Part shown: positions 11,464 to 25,123 of the stretch, piece by piece
How positions within the stretch are numbered: the stretch's first letter is position 1
Layout: every line of letters begins with the position of its first letter
Assembly (NCBI GenBank): GCA_037389465.1
Contig: JAZARR010000250.1
Span: 2,170,001 to 2,234,000, forward strand
DNA length: 64,000 nucleotides
Source: Baylisascaris procyonis
Taxonomy: Eukaryota; Nematoda; Chromadorea; Rhabditida; Ascarididae
Reading direction: 5' to 3'
Translations under genes and position numbers: made by a program
Notes under the pieces: generated by a model
Told to the model about the DNA's origin: nothing
What the model saw: the letters and a program-made list of their open reading frames with translations, nothing else
The model's database searches: none

Positions 11464-12927
11464 AGTAATTGCCGCAATATTCGATCGATGATAAAAGGCT
11501 AGAATATGACGAAAAGAGGATTGGAAATGTCTCGTTAAGCAAAATCTGTATGCTGTTTTTTCGTTTCTTAGCCAATATGTTGTTCGTTCCGTTTATCGAT
11601 TAATCAAAAACTAAACTAATCAATAAACATTATTCAAATGTAATACATTTGTCGACAGCACATTAGACATATAAGGTCCATACGTTCTATGCATGAAAGT
11701 GTTTTCAAATCTTTTATGTTCTCGTCATATCTATGAGTTGAAAGATATTTGTACACTGCTATTCGTTTGACATCTTCTATTTTGTAACAATTAAAATTGT
11801 AGGTGACTAAAATTTGGTGAATATAACTTTAGATGTGTTGGCGGAATTTTTTTATTTTGTGGCTCAATTTATTAACGTTTATTTATAGTTCTAACCACTT
11901 GAAAGTACCATGAAATTCGTTCGCAAATTAAAATGTTGCTGCTATAAAACCTATCGGATCTTTGCAAGAAAAAGAGACTTTTTTTGTTATGAAATAGTTA
12001 GAAGAAGTATAGATGAATTCCTTTATTTCATGATTGACTAGCGACAATAAAGGTAATCTGGAGCAGATATACTCTATCACAATCAATTTGAATGAAATTC
12101 AATGGTCATAGGAATTAAAGTCAATTTTTCGGCTGTTGATTATCAACGAGCATATTTGTACAATAATTGCTTGTATCACCTGCAAAATTACACTAATCAA
12201 TTGAGATAATATCGAAACGAAATTTAGTGATTGCATCTGTATTATAATTCTTTGAGCTTTGAAAATGATAACTAAAGAGCACATACTTAATGGAGCTAAA
12301 CATTGAGAGGTTTCTTTTTAAAGAGTGTAAAACTCTTCGTCTTGACTCGAAATCCTTCTTATGCACTTGAAGAATGATTTTTTTTTAACCCAGAACTTTT
12401 GAGGGATTTCTTCTTTTTTGACGGATGGTTTTTAATCACGATTTGAGGATTGAGGATTTGAGGATTTGGCAAATTTGATTAAATGATTTTAACATCTCGT
12501 CAACTCATTTCAATTTCTGAGAGGAAACTCTCTGATTTTAGGGAGAACGATATTCTTCACTTGTGTTATTGTGCTTATTAACCGTACTTATTAACTCTAG
12601 TGAAAAACGTTTGCTTGCATTATTGTAGATGTTTGAGGCAAAGGAGATGAGCAAACTCTCAATCTTATAGATCACCAATCTTGGCTGTTACGATGCTCTG
12701 ATTTGCGATCTCATTTTCTGATCGTTAGGTCTTGCAAAGTCGAACTTATACTAATCAATTTCGTGAAAGAAAACAGATTGATCCACGCAAATCCGATTTG
12801 TTCTGTCTCCTTTCCATCCTTCTCTCCATAATTTTTCTTCCGTTTTTGTGCAAAGAAAAAACTGGTGAAAAACATTAAGAACCAATTGTTTTCACTTCGT
12901 GTACATAATAAGGGAGTATATATCGTT
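11464..12927. other. Convergent intergenic region
   Basis: This stretch separates the 3' ends of the plus-strand protease and the minus-strand VWA-CTLD gene. It is AT-rich and holds no recognisable gene. The clear item is an AATAAA poly(A) signal for the protease at 11622-11627, about 160 bp after its stop. No obvious AATAAA is seen for the minus-strand gene. Confidence 0.45.
11622..11627 (+). terminator. Poly(A) signal AATAAA of the protease gene
   Basis: Canonical hexamer 159 bases after the protease stop codon. The spacing is normal for a nematode 3' UTR, and no other plus-strand gene precedes it. Confidence 0.5.
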
Positions 12928-15900
12928 TCAAAATTCTAAATTTAATAAAACTCGCTTACATGCTCGTTTTTGACAAGAAAAGTATTTCGACTGGATGCTA
13001 TCGCATTTCTCTGCACTCCACAATGAGGTTTCACCTTCGCCCGCTTCAGCTGCAGTGCATTTGCCTTTGCCGGATGGTTCTCCAGGAGCCCAATTTGCAA
13101 AATCATTTGCATAAAGCTGTAAAATCGGTTGATTTTTAACGTTGATATTATTTCGCTTCAAATAAAATACGTATTTGTATTTCTTTGATTTAAAAAAACC
13201 TATAGTTTGAATCTTTTCCCTATCGATCTCTCATTTGTGATACCATGTTAGCGTTTTTGAATTATCTCTGAATTTCCGCTTATAAGTTTCACTCATTCAT
13301 TAGCTTCTGCTCATTCATTTTCGGAAAATGCATTCATAAGACTAAACACAATTTAATTAATTGCCTTAAGTTAATAAAATATAGATCAAATGCTTTCATA
13401 GTTTAACTCATTCGGATTCATTTTCCTAATTGAATGAAGAAAAATGTTTGACTTCATCAATGATAGTTTGCATATAAATTTTAGGCAGATTTAAGCATCT
13501 CTAAGTTGATTTGATTGATCAATTTAAAAATTAGAAAAGGATTTCAACTGATTGTATATATTATTGCTAATTAAATTTTTTAAACTAACTTTCTTGAATC
13601 TTGATTTGAAACTATTCGTTGGCAAATAGGTTCGAGCTTTTTTCCTTATGAAAAAAGAATTGAATTACCTTTCTGCCTGTTGCCCAAAACTTCTGTCCGT
13701 CATGATCTTCGAGGCCAATCCAATATGGAGTATGTTCACCATATTCATGTAATCCTTTAAAGATTAGCATTCATCATTAAAAACATTTTGCTCTGAACAC
13801 TTTGGTTTTGTTTCGATGCTGCAGAAGAATATATATGACTAGAAAGTTATATATTATTCAATGAAATATTTAACTAATTAGCTTCCTTCAAATTCTTATT
13901 TCTTTCTATCTCTTATTTTTTGCTTTTTTTTTAAATCTTTTCATCATCATAATATTTCTACTACTTAATTCAGTTCTGCTGTTTATATTTGTTACCCTAA
14001 ATCAAAGTTGCTTTGATGAGTGCTTACTGAAGAAGTTTGTTCTGATTCTAACCCACCATTTCATTGACCTTGTGATATCATCTCCGGCTATATATGCGGC
14101 ATGCTGACAATCAATTTAGTTAGAAATCTTGTGAATTACATCTATTGAAGCTCATAACTGTAACTTCATTTGGCTATCGAGCTGGAATTAATATTTAGAT
14201 AGATGGACATTTAATAAAGTATGCATGGAGGTGGCATCGCAATAATGAGCTTTGTAAATGCAAATTTGCAAGAAGATCTGAAGTCACTTTCGAGGAAAAC
14301 TAAGAACTGATCGTGACACTTACGTTTGATGAAGCGATCCTTGTGTTCATCGAAAATGTCCACAAGGGTGGCATCATCATCGGCACAAGTATCGGCAGCC
14401 GATTGGAAAGGTAACGCAACACCATGCAGGTAAATACATTCTGCGTGCCTTGTGCATTTCTTGTCGTCCTTGTATTGCACATAGGGCGATGGACAGAAGC
14501 AGTTCGCTGTAAAATGCATGCAAGTCATTTATGCATCCACTAATAAACAATCGATTTATTTACTTTTGCATAACAATTCTTCAGTTTTACAAAATAAATG
14601 TCTATAGCATCTTTGGACGATTAGTCTCTAGTAGTTTGGTTATCGGTATCACTGAGTTTAACACTAATTCTGTTACAATATGAGATATCAGTGAGCTCAG
14701 AAATTATAACATTGCCTGAGGGCCTATGAGGCAACTCTAAAAGATACTAATAACGCTATTCGTTCTGATTCGTTTGGGTATGTAAACCATTCGTTAGTTA
14801 CCAAAACGCTTCAGAAGTTTTGCTGCATAGGGGACATGAGATCAAACAAATGAGCGTTATTCCATTTGAAAAGTGCCAAACAAAGATCCCATGATCATAT
14901 ATTTTGTTGCTACCATAACAACTCCTTCGATACGGTCCATTAGCAGTAGGAAGGATCAGTAGATTCCTTCACTCTCAAGATGCCTTCAAAGATGACATGT
15001 GATGTTATTTGCCGGCGGTGAGCAAATGCACTGCAGGGCATTCTTTTTCTTACAGAATCTTTCAATTAAATATCACTTAACTTTTTATCCAAAAAAAGAT
15101 GGGTTTTGCAGACACTTGAGGACATTTGAGGGCCCATCCGTCTGAAGGCTTTTGCAGAGATTTTATGATGGTGATGGCAAATGCGTGCTATAATCATTCA
15201 GTGATTCATACGCTATTCATCTATAGTATAACTTATGGTTCAACGAGGATATTATTAAGAGTAATGCAAACGTTGGAGTTAGTGGCAAGCGGTATGAACT
15301 GATGAGAGACGTCTGTGGAAAGGCATCTCTCAGTTATCAATTATTGCTAGCAACATACTGATACAAACCTCGATTTTTTAATGATTTTAAGGTGGACAAT
15401 GAGGATTTTTTTTTTTTAAATATATAATATTTTATTTTCTCACCATCGCAAATTTTTTGCAAAAGATCTCCAGGAAGATTGATACTGTTGGTGATGTTGA
15501 AACATGGAGTTGCAATTTCAAGTCTTGGGAAACGTTGCAACTGTCCGAATTTCAATGCTACCGTCGCTAGGACATTATTCTCTTCGGTAAGGCGTGTAGC
15601 AATACGGCATGGATCTTCCGTTTGAGTTCGCATAATTCGGCCCTGTTGTCTGAATATTTTTCAAAGATTAACGTTAATAGTGACTCGAATGAAGAGTGTT
15701 GTAGGCATATTGTTATAGGCACTCTTTCATCTTTGAGTGGAAGTGGTAAGGATATATTTTTATATGCATATGGAGCTCTCTAGATTCACTGAACTTTATT
15801 ATAGGGCGTGCAGTTATGACAAAATGTCATAGAGGGGTATACTGAAAGGATAAACGGCCGATTTTTGGAATTTAGCTTTCTTGGATCCGAATATTTTGCT

Positions 15901-18900
15901 TTCACTTTGTCGTAACAGATTTTGATTGAAATTTACGAATGTGCAAACAGATAACTAGGCAATGAGTTTCTTTTGCAAAATGTTCTAGAGGAAGATGCCA
16001 AAAATTATCTATTGTAAGACAATCTAGATTCGAGAGTAGTTGCGGTGGGAGAACCTATATTGAAGAGTGCATGTTTTAAGAGAATCTGAACTTTTTTTTT
16101 TGAAAGAATCTTAGAGGAACTGCGTTGAAAACTGTTTGTTGTTGGAGAATTTGAAGTGAAGATTACCTGTTGTAGTAGCGATGACATGTAGCCTCAGTAG
16201 CCGAGAAGAGAATCACCATGGCTGGCTTATTAATTCTGGCATCTCGATTTATGATGTTCTTTGCTTCGGTTAGCGCCCTAAATTTGTGATGCTTTAGAAA
16301 CAACTTTGCATAATGCAAACATGGGATTTGGATTTCACTCTATCTACTTCAAAGGTTTTTTAAGCTTTATGCTTTTGTTCAATGCGTATATTTCTCGATC
16401 GTTAACGGTGGCTCATAAGAAAACAACGTAATTCGTAAATATTAAATCCGAAAAAAACTTTTTATATGCGTTGGAAAATTGGCTAAAAAAATGTGGCGAA
16501 AATCGAAAAGGTCTTTAGCACCGTATCAGCATCCTACATTCGGTCTTTGCATCCATCTTTAAATCCCACCCTTAGCGAAAAGGAAGATTTCTAAAAGCAT
16601 TTTTTATTTTTAAATGCTAAACTTTAGTTTATTTTTATGCTTCCTTAATGTAACTGGTGTTTTTTTTTTATTTATAACAGTTCTGTGCTAATTATAGGTT
16701 TCAAAATGTTTTTTCCTTCAAAACTTAAAAAAAAACATTTTTATAAAAAATTTCGCTCGAAAATTTTTTCGCATTGAGTTTCCAATCAAGTATGCGCTCT
16801 TTTTTCAGTTTGCTAGGATTTCCGTAATACTTTTAACTACATCCTATTTCAATTAACTATGGTCAAAATTTAGCGTGTCTACTCTCTCATAGTACAGTAG
16901 GTACTAGATGCTCGAGCATAGATATTATGCATGGTACAGAATGTTCTATATTGTACCTGAGTCGATCTTTAATTTTCTTAACGTTATGCTTCGTGTGGAT
17001 GTTTGTAACTGTTGTGGGGAATGACTACGCTGCGACTCCTATTTCGCGCAACGTCCGGGAGACGATCACGCAGCAACGCTTTTGTCGCGCATCGTACGTG
17101 TTCTTCTCGGCTCTACTACATTATCTACTTTCTCAGTTAGTATAGATGCGTATTGCCAACACGTTTGACACTGTATGCCTTGCACTCAACTACTTAATGG
17201 TTTGTGATCACAATGGAGATCAGACTCAGTCCTCAATGGATTTCAGCCATCAGTGGTCGTCAGTTTACAAGACTGCAAGACAAGAGCGGTCGGTTTAGTG
17301 ATGTTCTCTCATTTGCTTAGTTATTTTACATTTGTCTCCTTGCCTTCATTATATGTCTATATGTATATGTTAACGGGAGAAACTAATTCGAATTTGCAAA
17401 TTACTATAGTAGTTTTCTTGACTGATATTTAGAGGATATTTGAATTCAACGTAGAATGATGAATAATATATTATTTGAAAAGGGTATTAAAAGCATACAA
17501 GCCAACGTCGAATTGTAATCCATTACCAACGGGTAATTTTCTTCTCTCTCGCATTAGTTGTTTCACTTTTTGTACTGCTTGTTGTTGATTTTCGAATGTT
17601 GTTAAATTTGCCCCAACGTATGCCTATAATTTTATTTGTAATTTCAACTTGACTGGCTATAACATATTAGCTATAACATATTTTGATTAGTTGACTGTCA
17701 TTAGATATAACGTAAACTTAGAATTAATTTCAAGTTTCCTATCACTAGCTAGAAATACTTGATAAGGCAGAGTTTGTTTCGAAGTTTTTCTTAGTACTCA
17801 TTCATAGTCAAAACAAGTATAAAACGGGTTTAATGAACATTAATTTTAGAACAGTTTGGCTTGAGATTAGCAATTACGGTTAAGGGAAGATGTAATTCCA
17901 TTATGATTTGAATACCTTGAAAGTGCCTTAAGCATTTCGAAAGAGGAAGGTAGTGCCTTGAAAATGTTTATACTTAAGAGACTTGACTTTGAATTCTGAG
18001 GTGTTGGAGTTCTTAAGCAGTGGGAAATATTGTGTTCCCACCTTCTCTTTTTAAAATCTTCTTTTTTTTTTTAAATTATACAAGCTCAAAACCTGCGTAG
18101 ACGCTTAAGTAGTCGCGAAATGATTGCAAAAAATTGCAGAAAGTGTCCAATCACTTTGTCAGAATTTTACAGAAATTATATAAGAATAAATATATTCTCC
18201 ACTAACTTTTTCAGCACCGAAGACTAGGCCCACCCGAGCGTATTGGCCTGTCTCTTGGCTGATTGTCATTTGCTCAAAGAGATAGCTGAGGAGATTGCTG
18301 GTCTGTAAGAAAATTAGCAGTTAATCACTGGTAATAAGTTGACAGTTGATTAAATCTTCTGTAAAAAAGGCAACAGTTTGATTGTCTGCACAAATGTTTT
18401 GTTGGTAGTTGAGGCATAGACTATACCATTTATTGTTCAAGTAGTCAATTTTCACTTCATCCATTGGTGCATCAGGACTACTGTAATAGGAAGGAAATTG
18501 TACAGTAATCCGCCTAGTGATTTATTAAAAGTGTTGCCTTTAGCTGTTAGTTTCCTTATTTCAACATATATACCATTCGTGAAATAGGAAGATAAAATAT
18601 CGTAAGTTACGAATTTCGCAACATTAATTCACCCAAAGTAGGATAAGTGAAGAAGCTTATCACTACAGTTGGGAGGGTGTGTGCATCTGCAGTTCGCCCA
18701 CATTACTATTCGTTTTCACAAGTTATCACTAAATAGAATTAGCGCAGTTGATCTCTGAGTGATAAGCACATATCAGCCAATATTATCACTGCAACATTTT
18801 ATTCGTGTTTTGTAGTTATTTATACTCCTCTCTAGCGATGAGTTATGTGGTTGGTGGGAATCGGTTTTATCTGTTTTTATTTTCATCCCCGTTTCCCGAT

Positions 18901-20314
18901 ATATGAGGCCTAGTATTGCTGTGAAAGCATCATTAGTAGGCACATCTAGGAGTCTTTAATTCTATTTTTAAATAAGTCTTTAATATCTCCCCACTTTTAT
19001 TTATTAATAATCCATCAGAAGTCAGTGAATGCGGCTAACCTTGCACTTTTGAATGGTCATGTTATCTAGTAGAACATATCTATCAAGTCTTACCACCTTG
19101 TCTCTTACAGTTTAGAAGTGGAAATACCTCACTGCACTCTTATAGTAATTTACCAGAACATCAATAATAGAGCAGTCGTTGGAATATTCAAAAGCGCTTC
19201 TTACCGCGACGAAATCCTGTAGACTGACTGCCCTAGAGGTGTCAATAACGAACACCATATCAATCCAAACACTGTGGATATCACAAGCGCACGTTCTATG
19301 TGTTGCCTTCACCTCATGTTCCATTATTTCGTACGGTGGTGGCATATCCAAGACTTCAATTGCATCTTTCCTTTCCTCATCTTCCTCTGAAAGAATGTTA
19401 CCCGTCCATTCATTCACACCTAAATGTGGATAGCATACCAAATAACCGATTATGTATTATTCTGACATAGTTTATGACCCGTCTCTTGCAGTCGAAATTC
19501 TTTGATATCTCAAAGTAATCGAAATAATTTTATAAAAAAAATAACTGTGTTGAATCGGATGAACTGAAAATATGAAGGCGTTTTGCCCACAGTAATAAAT
19601 TCACTCGTAGAGAACGAAAGATTGAAGATATAGGTTGCCAGCATTGCTGGTCTTTTGAGGTTGTATGTTATCTAGGTGCTTCTACAGTCCATTCCTGAAC
19701 CCATGTTTGCATCAAACGCTTATCGATTATACCGGTTGTTGGTCTGCTATAGCAATGACTGAGTTCCGCTCCTCCTTTTCCTCTTTCCCAAAAAAACATT
19801 TATTTTACTAATGAGGCGAGGAAACTATTCAGTTTTTTTTCGGCTGCAAACTTGAAAGCATGAGACTGAGCGTTGCATCAGTTTTTAATAAGGATTTCAT
19901 TAAGAAGTGAATGGAGGTTTGGAATATTGTCGAACTCGGATTCTGCATGCGGCGGGATTCGGGAAATGTGAAACCTCTTTAATTTCCCGCCGGGAATTGA
20001 GTGGGAAAACTGAGAACTTCGGCCAGATAAAGCATTAGGGAATATTAGCAGAGTTACGTTTTCACGGCACAATGCACTCTTAACATTTTCTCAGAAATAA
20101 AGTAAAGCAAAAAACCTTGCAAAATCGATCATTCGGTTCGTCCATTTCTCTATCGACCTGGTTATCGTTAACAAAATTGGGGGGGGGGGGGAATACTTGT
20201 GTTGGAAATTGTTAAGGTATTTGGAGGTTAATATTGTGGAGTTATAACAAATATTCTTCTGCACCAACCTGCACTAACCAGTACCACCAATAAAAGTAGC
20301 AATATGCACTTCAT
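12928..20314 (-). CDS. Secreted VWA plus C-type-lectin domain protein (CLEC family)
   Basis: Nine minus-strand exons, all phases consistent: 20314-20269, 19386-19205, 18302-18207, 17623-17499, 16277-16167, 15649-15444, 14506-14324, 13754-13669 and 13116-12928 (stop), giving 407 aa. Residues 1-15 (MKCILLLLLVVLVSA) are a signal peptide, followed by an acidic linker. A von Willebrand A domain spans about 56-240: DMVFVIDTS at strand 1, ARVGLVFGA, FDVGLALTEAKNII and KPAMVILFSA. A CTLD follows from about 258, with YWIGLEDHDG (327-336), NWAPGEPSG (353-361), LWSAEKC and YFSCQ. VWA-CTLD proteins are an expanded nematode CLEC class, often linked to surface or immune functions. The MIDAS motif is DTSRA, not DxSxS. 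The CTLD has EPS and WSA where Ca-binding lectins have EPN/QPD and WND, so sugar binding may be non-canonical. The last exon could use an alternative donor at GCAT/gtaagc, which would extend the gene. Confidence 0.85.
20179..20191 (+). repeat. Poly-G tract (G13)
   Basis: Thirteen consecutive G within the first intron of the VWA-CTLD gene. It is one of several long G or C homopolymers in this window. Confidence 0.9.
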
Positions 20315-22542
20315 TTCTTATGAATTCCACTAGCCAGAACTCTGCAACGATGACATTCATTATATAGTTTAGACAAAAGCGAATAGGCATTTTTCCAGTG
20401 AAAATTTTTTGAAAACGGTTTTAATTGGTTTGAAGCGAGAAAATTAGGAAATAAAATAGAAAATACTGATTTAATTTCATATTTAAATTCAGTTTCTGTT
20501 ATAATTGCCGATCTGATTGATGATCGATCGCACGAAAAACGTTTTTCAAGAAACCGATATCATTGTCGTAGTAAATAGTTTATGTTGGAAGCTAAACAAT
20601 ATTCTAAAACAATACAAATGAAGAAATGAGCTTTAATTGAAAACAGAAGCAGGTGTCGCCAAAATTGAAGTAATAAATAATGCTGAGCCATTTTTGCTAA
20701 ACTAGGTGAGCTGCGGGTTTTCGTTTTAGAATATGAGTGAGGAAGAGTACGTCGTTTGACTTTTTGATGTTTAGAAGAAAAGGAGTAGAGAGAAAATAAT
20801 GTATAGGGTTGTTTGTTTCGGCATTAGAAAAAATTCGGCATGCAGCTCGAAATAATCGTAAACAGCAAAAAAATCCTTTTGCGCGGTTCCTCGTTTCGTG
20901 GATGATAGGGGATGGATAAAAACTGCAATCCGGAATGACCGAACGATATTGGAGGGATGCTATTTAGAACATACATACAACTATGGTTAGAAAGTGTTGA
21001 CGACTACCTGACGCGTCTTAAATATGATTTAGCAAAGAACAAAAAATGTGAACGTTAAAATGCGCTCATGTGAACGCATAAGCAATGTTTATTAAAGTCC
21101 ATCTAATTCGGAGCATATTTGCACTGATAATTCATAAATTCTATTCGTGACTGACGAAATGGAAAGAAAAAGTTTCTAAGAGGAAAAGCAAATCGACGAT
21201 TTATTGAGATATTTAATGCACGAATGGTAACAACGAAAACGATGGGTCGTCGATGTCAAATAGGCAATGAACGATGATGATTTGAAATGTACAATTGACG
21301 TCCTTTTAGCGTTAAATGTATCCGACTAAAAGAATAATATTGAAATGAATAATTGTGATGATTTAATTGTTGCGACGATTTCTTTGAAATTTCAATAAAT
21401 AATAATGACGCATTAATTTGCGATGATTCGATAATCAAATTGTATTCATAGCTTTTAAAATTCAACTTTCAATCAAGCATAGAATCCTGAAAAATTCGGC
21501 TATTTTCTTGACATTTTTTAATGATTAAACAGCTATTGGAAGAAGAGTGGGGGTGGACAATTTGGAGCAATCATCTCGCTGACTCAAAGCGGAAATGATC
21601 TTCTCTTTCATAGATGATAAACTGCAAGCATGGATTTGAATATCCGATCTTTCTAAAGTTAAGCATTTAAGCTTAAGCCTCTCCATTCATTATTGTTCAT
21701 CGTAATTTCACTCATTTTCTTGTCGGATCTTACAGAGTTCATTCTTATCATACTTCTTGAGTATATGGAGTTTCATCGTTCGTTGTGATGTCTTCCACTA
21801 ACATGTGGAAATTTTTCAACGTCTCTGTAGTGAAAAATGTTTCAAATGCTGCTGAAATCTAGCAGAATCTATGTTGAATACATGAAGAATACAGTTGATT
21901 ACTGAATGAATAATGCTTACTTCTTTCAATTCTAGATGGCATTATACTTTCTAAGTTATGAATAGTTTGCAGCTAAATTGGATATACATAAAATAGATAA
22001 CATAGAAATAAGGGTATTAGAAGTAGTACAAATGCAATATTATACCGAAAATTTTCGTACAATGACATCATTTTTCGATATCTTTCATAGTTTAAAGAGG
22101 GGCGACAAATTTTCTTTTTTTTTTTTTTTGAATATTTGACTTTAAAAATGAACACTTTGAAGTTGGAAAATTATCTCCAATTTTCTTTCCTCAACGATTT
22201 TTTTTTTTTCAATTTATATATTTGAGCGATGAGATAAATTCATGTAACCTCATATATTATTGTACAGAGTGGTCAAGAATAAGCAAGAAGAGTTGGCTAT
22301 TTGCATAAAGATTTCTACGAAATATTGCCTGCTCTTCTGTCGAGGAATCGCCTAGTCTTCGAAGAAAGGAATCCATTAGCGCTTCACTAATAAAATCCAA
22401 AAAATTACAATTATAAGATTATAGAACGTAATTGTACTGAAGTACTCTCATTGATAACCAATTTTCCACAGTGTTGTAGTTGAGAGGGGCAAATATTAGA
22501 GCATTTTCATCCTCTCCGTTATCTCTACTGATTTTCCTTATT

Positions 22543-22543
22543 G

Positions 22544-22610
<67 letters not shown>
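22543..22610. repeat. (TA)n microsatellite
   Basis: About 68 bp of alternating TA with a single G interruption near 22567. Self-complementary, so length is unreliable in assemblies. Confidence 0.95.
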
Positions 22611-22613
<3 letters not shown>

Positions 22614-23135
22614 AGTCCTGATAATTGTTATTTTTAAAATACTTCAGAAACATTACAACTTTATTTAATATCTAGGACGTATCATCAACTTTTTTGTATT
22701 ATCAAGAAAAGCAAATTCGCTTCTACATTCTACTCCCCCTGACCATTTTGAATAATATCCTTATTACGGAGGCAATCCACCGATGATTCAATGATTACTG
22801 CGCGAATTCACGATGTTGACTGCATCACATAGCTAATTGAAATGTGAATTTTTGAACTTTGAAAATTTTTATGCTTGTTGCAGAATTTCAACTTTACTTT
22901 CGAGTATATATTTCATAACTCCGATTAGGGTTTGACTGACTGTTTAAAGGTCGAACTTTGTGAGAGCAGAGGTCAAGCTTCGTTAAGCTCCATGACTATG
23001 GCACAAAGCCTTAAAGCTTTTAATGGTTCGGTAATTGCTTGACTCTCGAAGAATAGATGTTGTCCATTGTTACAGTTTAGCATTCTATCAGAATTCCGCT
23101 TGTTCCGATCTATGTTTTAGTTACTATAGCGTCGT

Positions 23136-23210
23136 CCTATCCCCTCCCCCTCGTCTTGTCCTCCCTGCCCCCCTCCGCCGCCTCGTCCTCCCTTCCCTCC
23201 TTCCTCTCTA
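23136..23210 (+). repeat. C/T-rich (polypyrimidine) tract
   Basis: About 75 bases almost entirely C and T with sparse G, in an otherwise AT-rich region. Such tracts can adopt triplex structures, but nothing here shows function. Confidence 0.6.
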
Positions 23211-25123
23211 ATCTATCAAACTGTTACTTATTTTCGGTCTTCTTTCAAAATGTTTTCTAAGATTTTCTTTGCTATTGCGATTGAGATTTTTTTCAATAGT
23301 CGATTTTTCAGTATTTTCTAATTTCTTCAATGAATGCAACGGGAAGAAGGTATTCTTTGGTGTAGAATATTTCTATCAAAACTCAGTCGAATGATTGCAC
23401 TTCTATTCTTTCTTATCTATTTGAATGTCGTTATTCCTTTGGTGTTGATTAATCTTTAATATAGATCAATCCGATGCTAAGCAATCGTTGATTGACATTC
23501 TTTTATCTGATTTTCGATATTGGGCATTTATCAGTTCTCCTAATTGCATGTCCTTCTATAATAATATTAACTATAAATGATAATTCATATTTGTATTGAA
23601 ATTGTCAAAAATTTTATGTCAAAAATGTCGAAAAAAAATCAAAAATTGTCAAAAAAAATTTATTTTATGAATTTTGTAATACACACCTCTTGAGCATTAT
23701 AAAGCAAATTGAGAAGTATACCAAAGTAATTGGCATAATATGCGCTTCTGCATTCTATTCCTTCACTAACCATGTTCATGAATTACGAATAAATAATAAA
23801 CATTTGGCCGAGTTAGTCAATCGTAAAAATCTTCTACAATTGATTGGTTTTTCGGTGACCCAATTGGCGTTAAGCCAAAACCAAGCAGGTTGCAAGGTGG
23901 GAATTCCACTGGTTTAAAGCGAATGCAAATTTTCAGATCGTTTAGATTTGTCTATAACTTTTTTTTTTTACAATATCTAGCATGTGACCTATAATATCGG
24001 ATGATCGCATTTGGCGTAGTTCACACTTACTGGTCAATTTCAAAAGTTAGAAACAATTAAATGTGCCAGGAAATTTGCATATTAATTTATATTGGCCAAT
24101 TCTTTCCATTTTAGCTCGGTCGGATAATTGAAACATGAATCTTCTATCGCCGAGATTTGTGCTGCTGAATTATTTCGGTGTTATTTTCTATATTTTAATT
24201 TTTGTTGGTAAATGATGAAACTAATTGATTCGATGAATGGCATACAGAAGCCCATATTGTGCCAGCCTCACTGACACGCTTTTCCACTTGATTAGCCTTA
24301 GAGGGATTATTACTATCTTCTTATTGTTAAGGAATTGTAGATTGTTGTTGAAGGTGTTGATTGCTATATATATGTAAATATTGAATTAGCGGTTTCCAAA
24401 ACACCTTTCACCAACAAATAAGCATTGAAACGTGACCCACAATGATGGCCATTTTATCGAGATTGATTTTATGCGAGTAGTTATGCAAGGAGAACGTTTA
24501 TCCAACAGTTGCATCATTCCTCTGATTCATTGCCTCCACCCCCTCCCCATATTGCTTCGTCGACTTACTCTGCTCCTTCTCTTCCCACCCCCTACTTCCT
24601 GCCAGTCACAAAAATAAGTCGGCTTTTTATTAATTCCGCCATCGGAAATTTCATGCGAGGAGGAAAATGGGATCCCCGAGATGAAGCGTAACAGTGATTA
24701 CACCTTCTTCCCTCCCAGGACCTAAAAAAACATGCATAGACTAAAGAGGATTGCCATCGATTAAAAATGCACAAATCTTCACTCAGATCACAATTGTTCA
24801 TAAGTTACTATACTAGGGTACGATATAGGAAATTGTGACAAAAAATATGCAAGCATGGGAGATTGTGAGTGAGAGAGGTATGATCGGAAGTGGTGGGGAA
24901 GGGGATACAGGGAGGTGCGAAATTAGATCACAAGCGGAACAGTGGGAGGGATAGGCAGCGAATGCCAGTAAAAGAACACGATGGGGAGTTGATAGAATAG
25001 CGTTAAACGTTAAATGAACAAGAAATTTAGGTGCGATATGTTTTATCCATTTCATTTTGAGTTGTAAAGCGGTATATGCCAAAAAAATTATTTATTTTAA
25101 TATTGCATGTCAATATTTTAACA

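Larger units (their letters stand above)
20315..25123. other. Gene-poor intergenic region
   Basis: About 4.8 kb with no supported gene. It holds a (TA)n tract (22543-22610), a pyrimidine-rich tract (about 23136-23210), several T runs, and GC-poor DNA throughout. The longest open stretches (for example 23690-23917) show no family signature, start context or splice partner. Promoter elements of the VWA-CTLD gene should lie just above 20314 but nothing specific stands out. Confidence 0.4.

Noticed and set aside
14060..14108. Minus-strand exon-like piece HAAYIAGDDITRSMKW with good acceptor and donor, within the VWA-CTLD gene
   Set aside because: Its phases do not fit between exon 7 (phase 1 end) and exon 8, whereas joining exon 7 directly to exon 8 gives a perfect CTLD (RFIKRLHEYGEHTPYWIGL).
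18427..18480. Minus-strand exon-like piece SPDAPMDEVKIDYLNNKW in the VWA region
   Set aside because: The flanking exons join in phase 0 without it and give a continuous VWA; including it in phase 0 starts with a stop codon.
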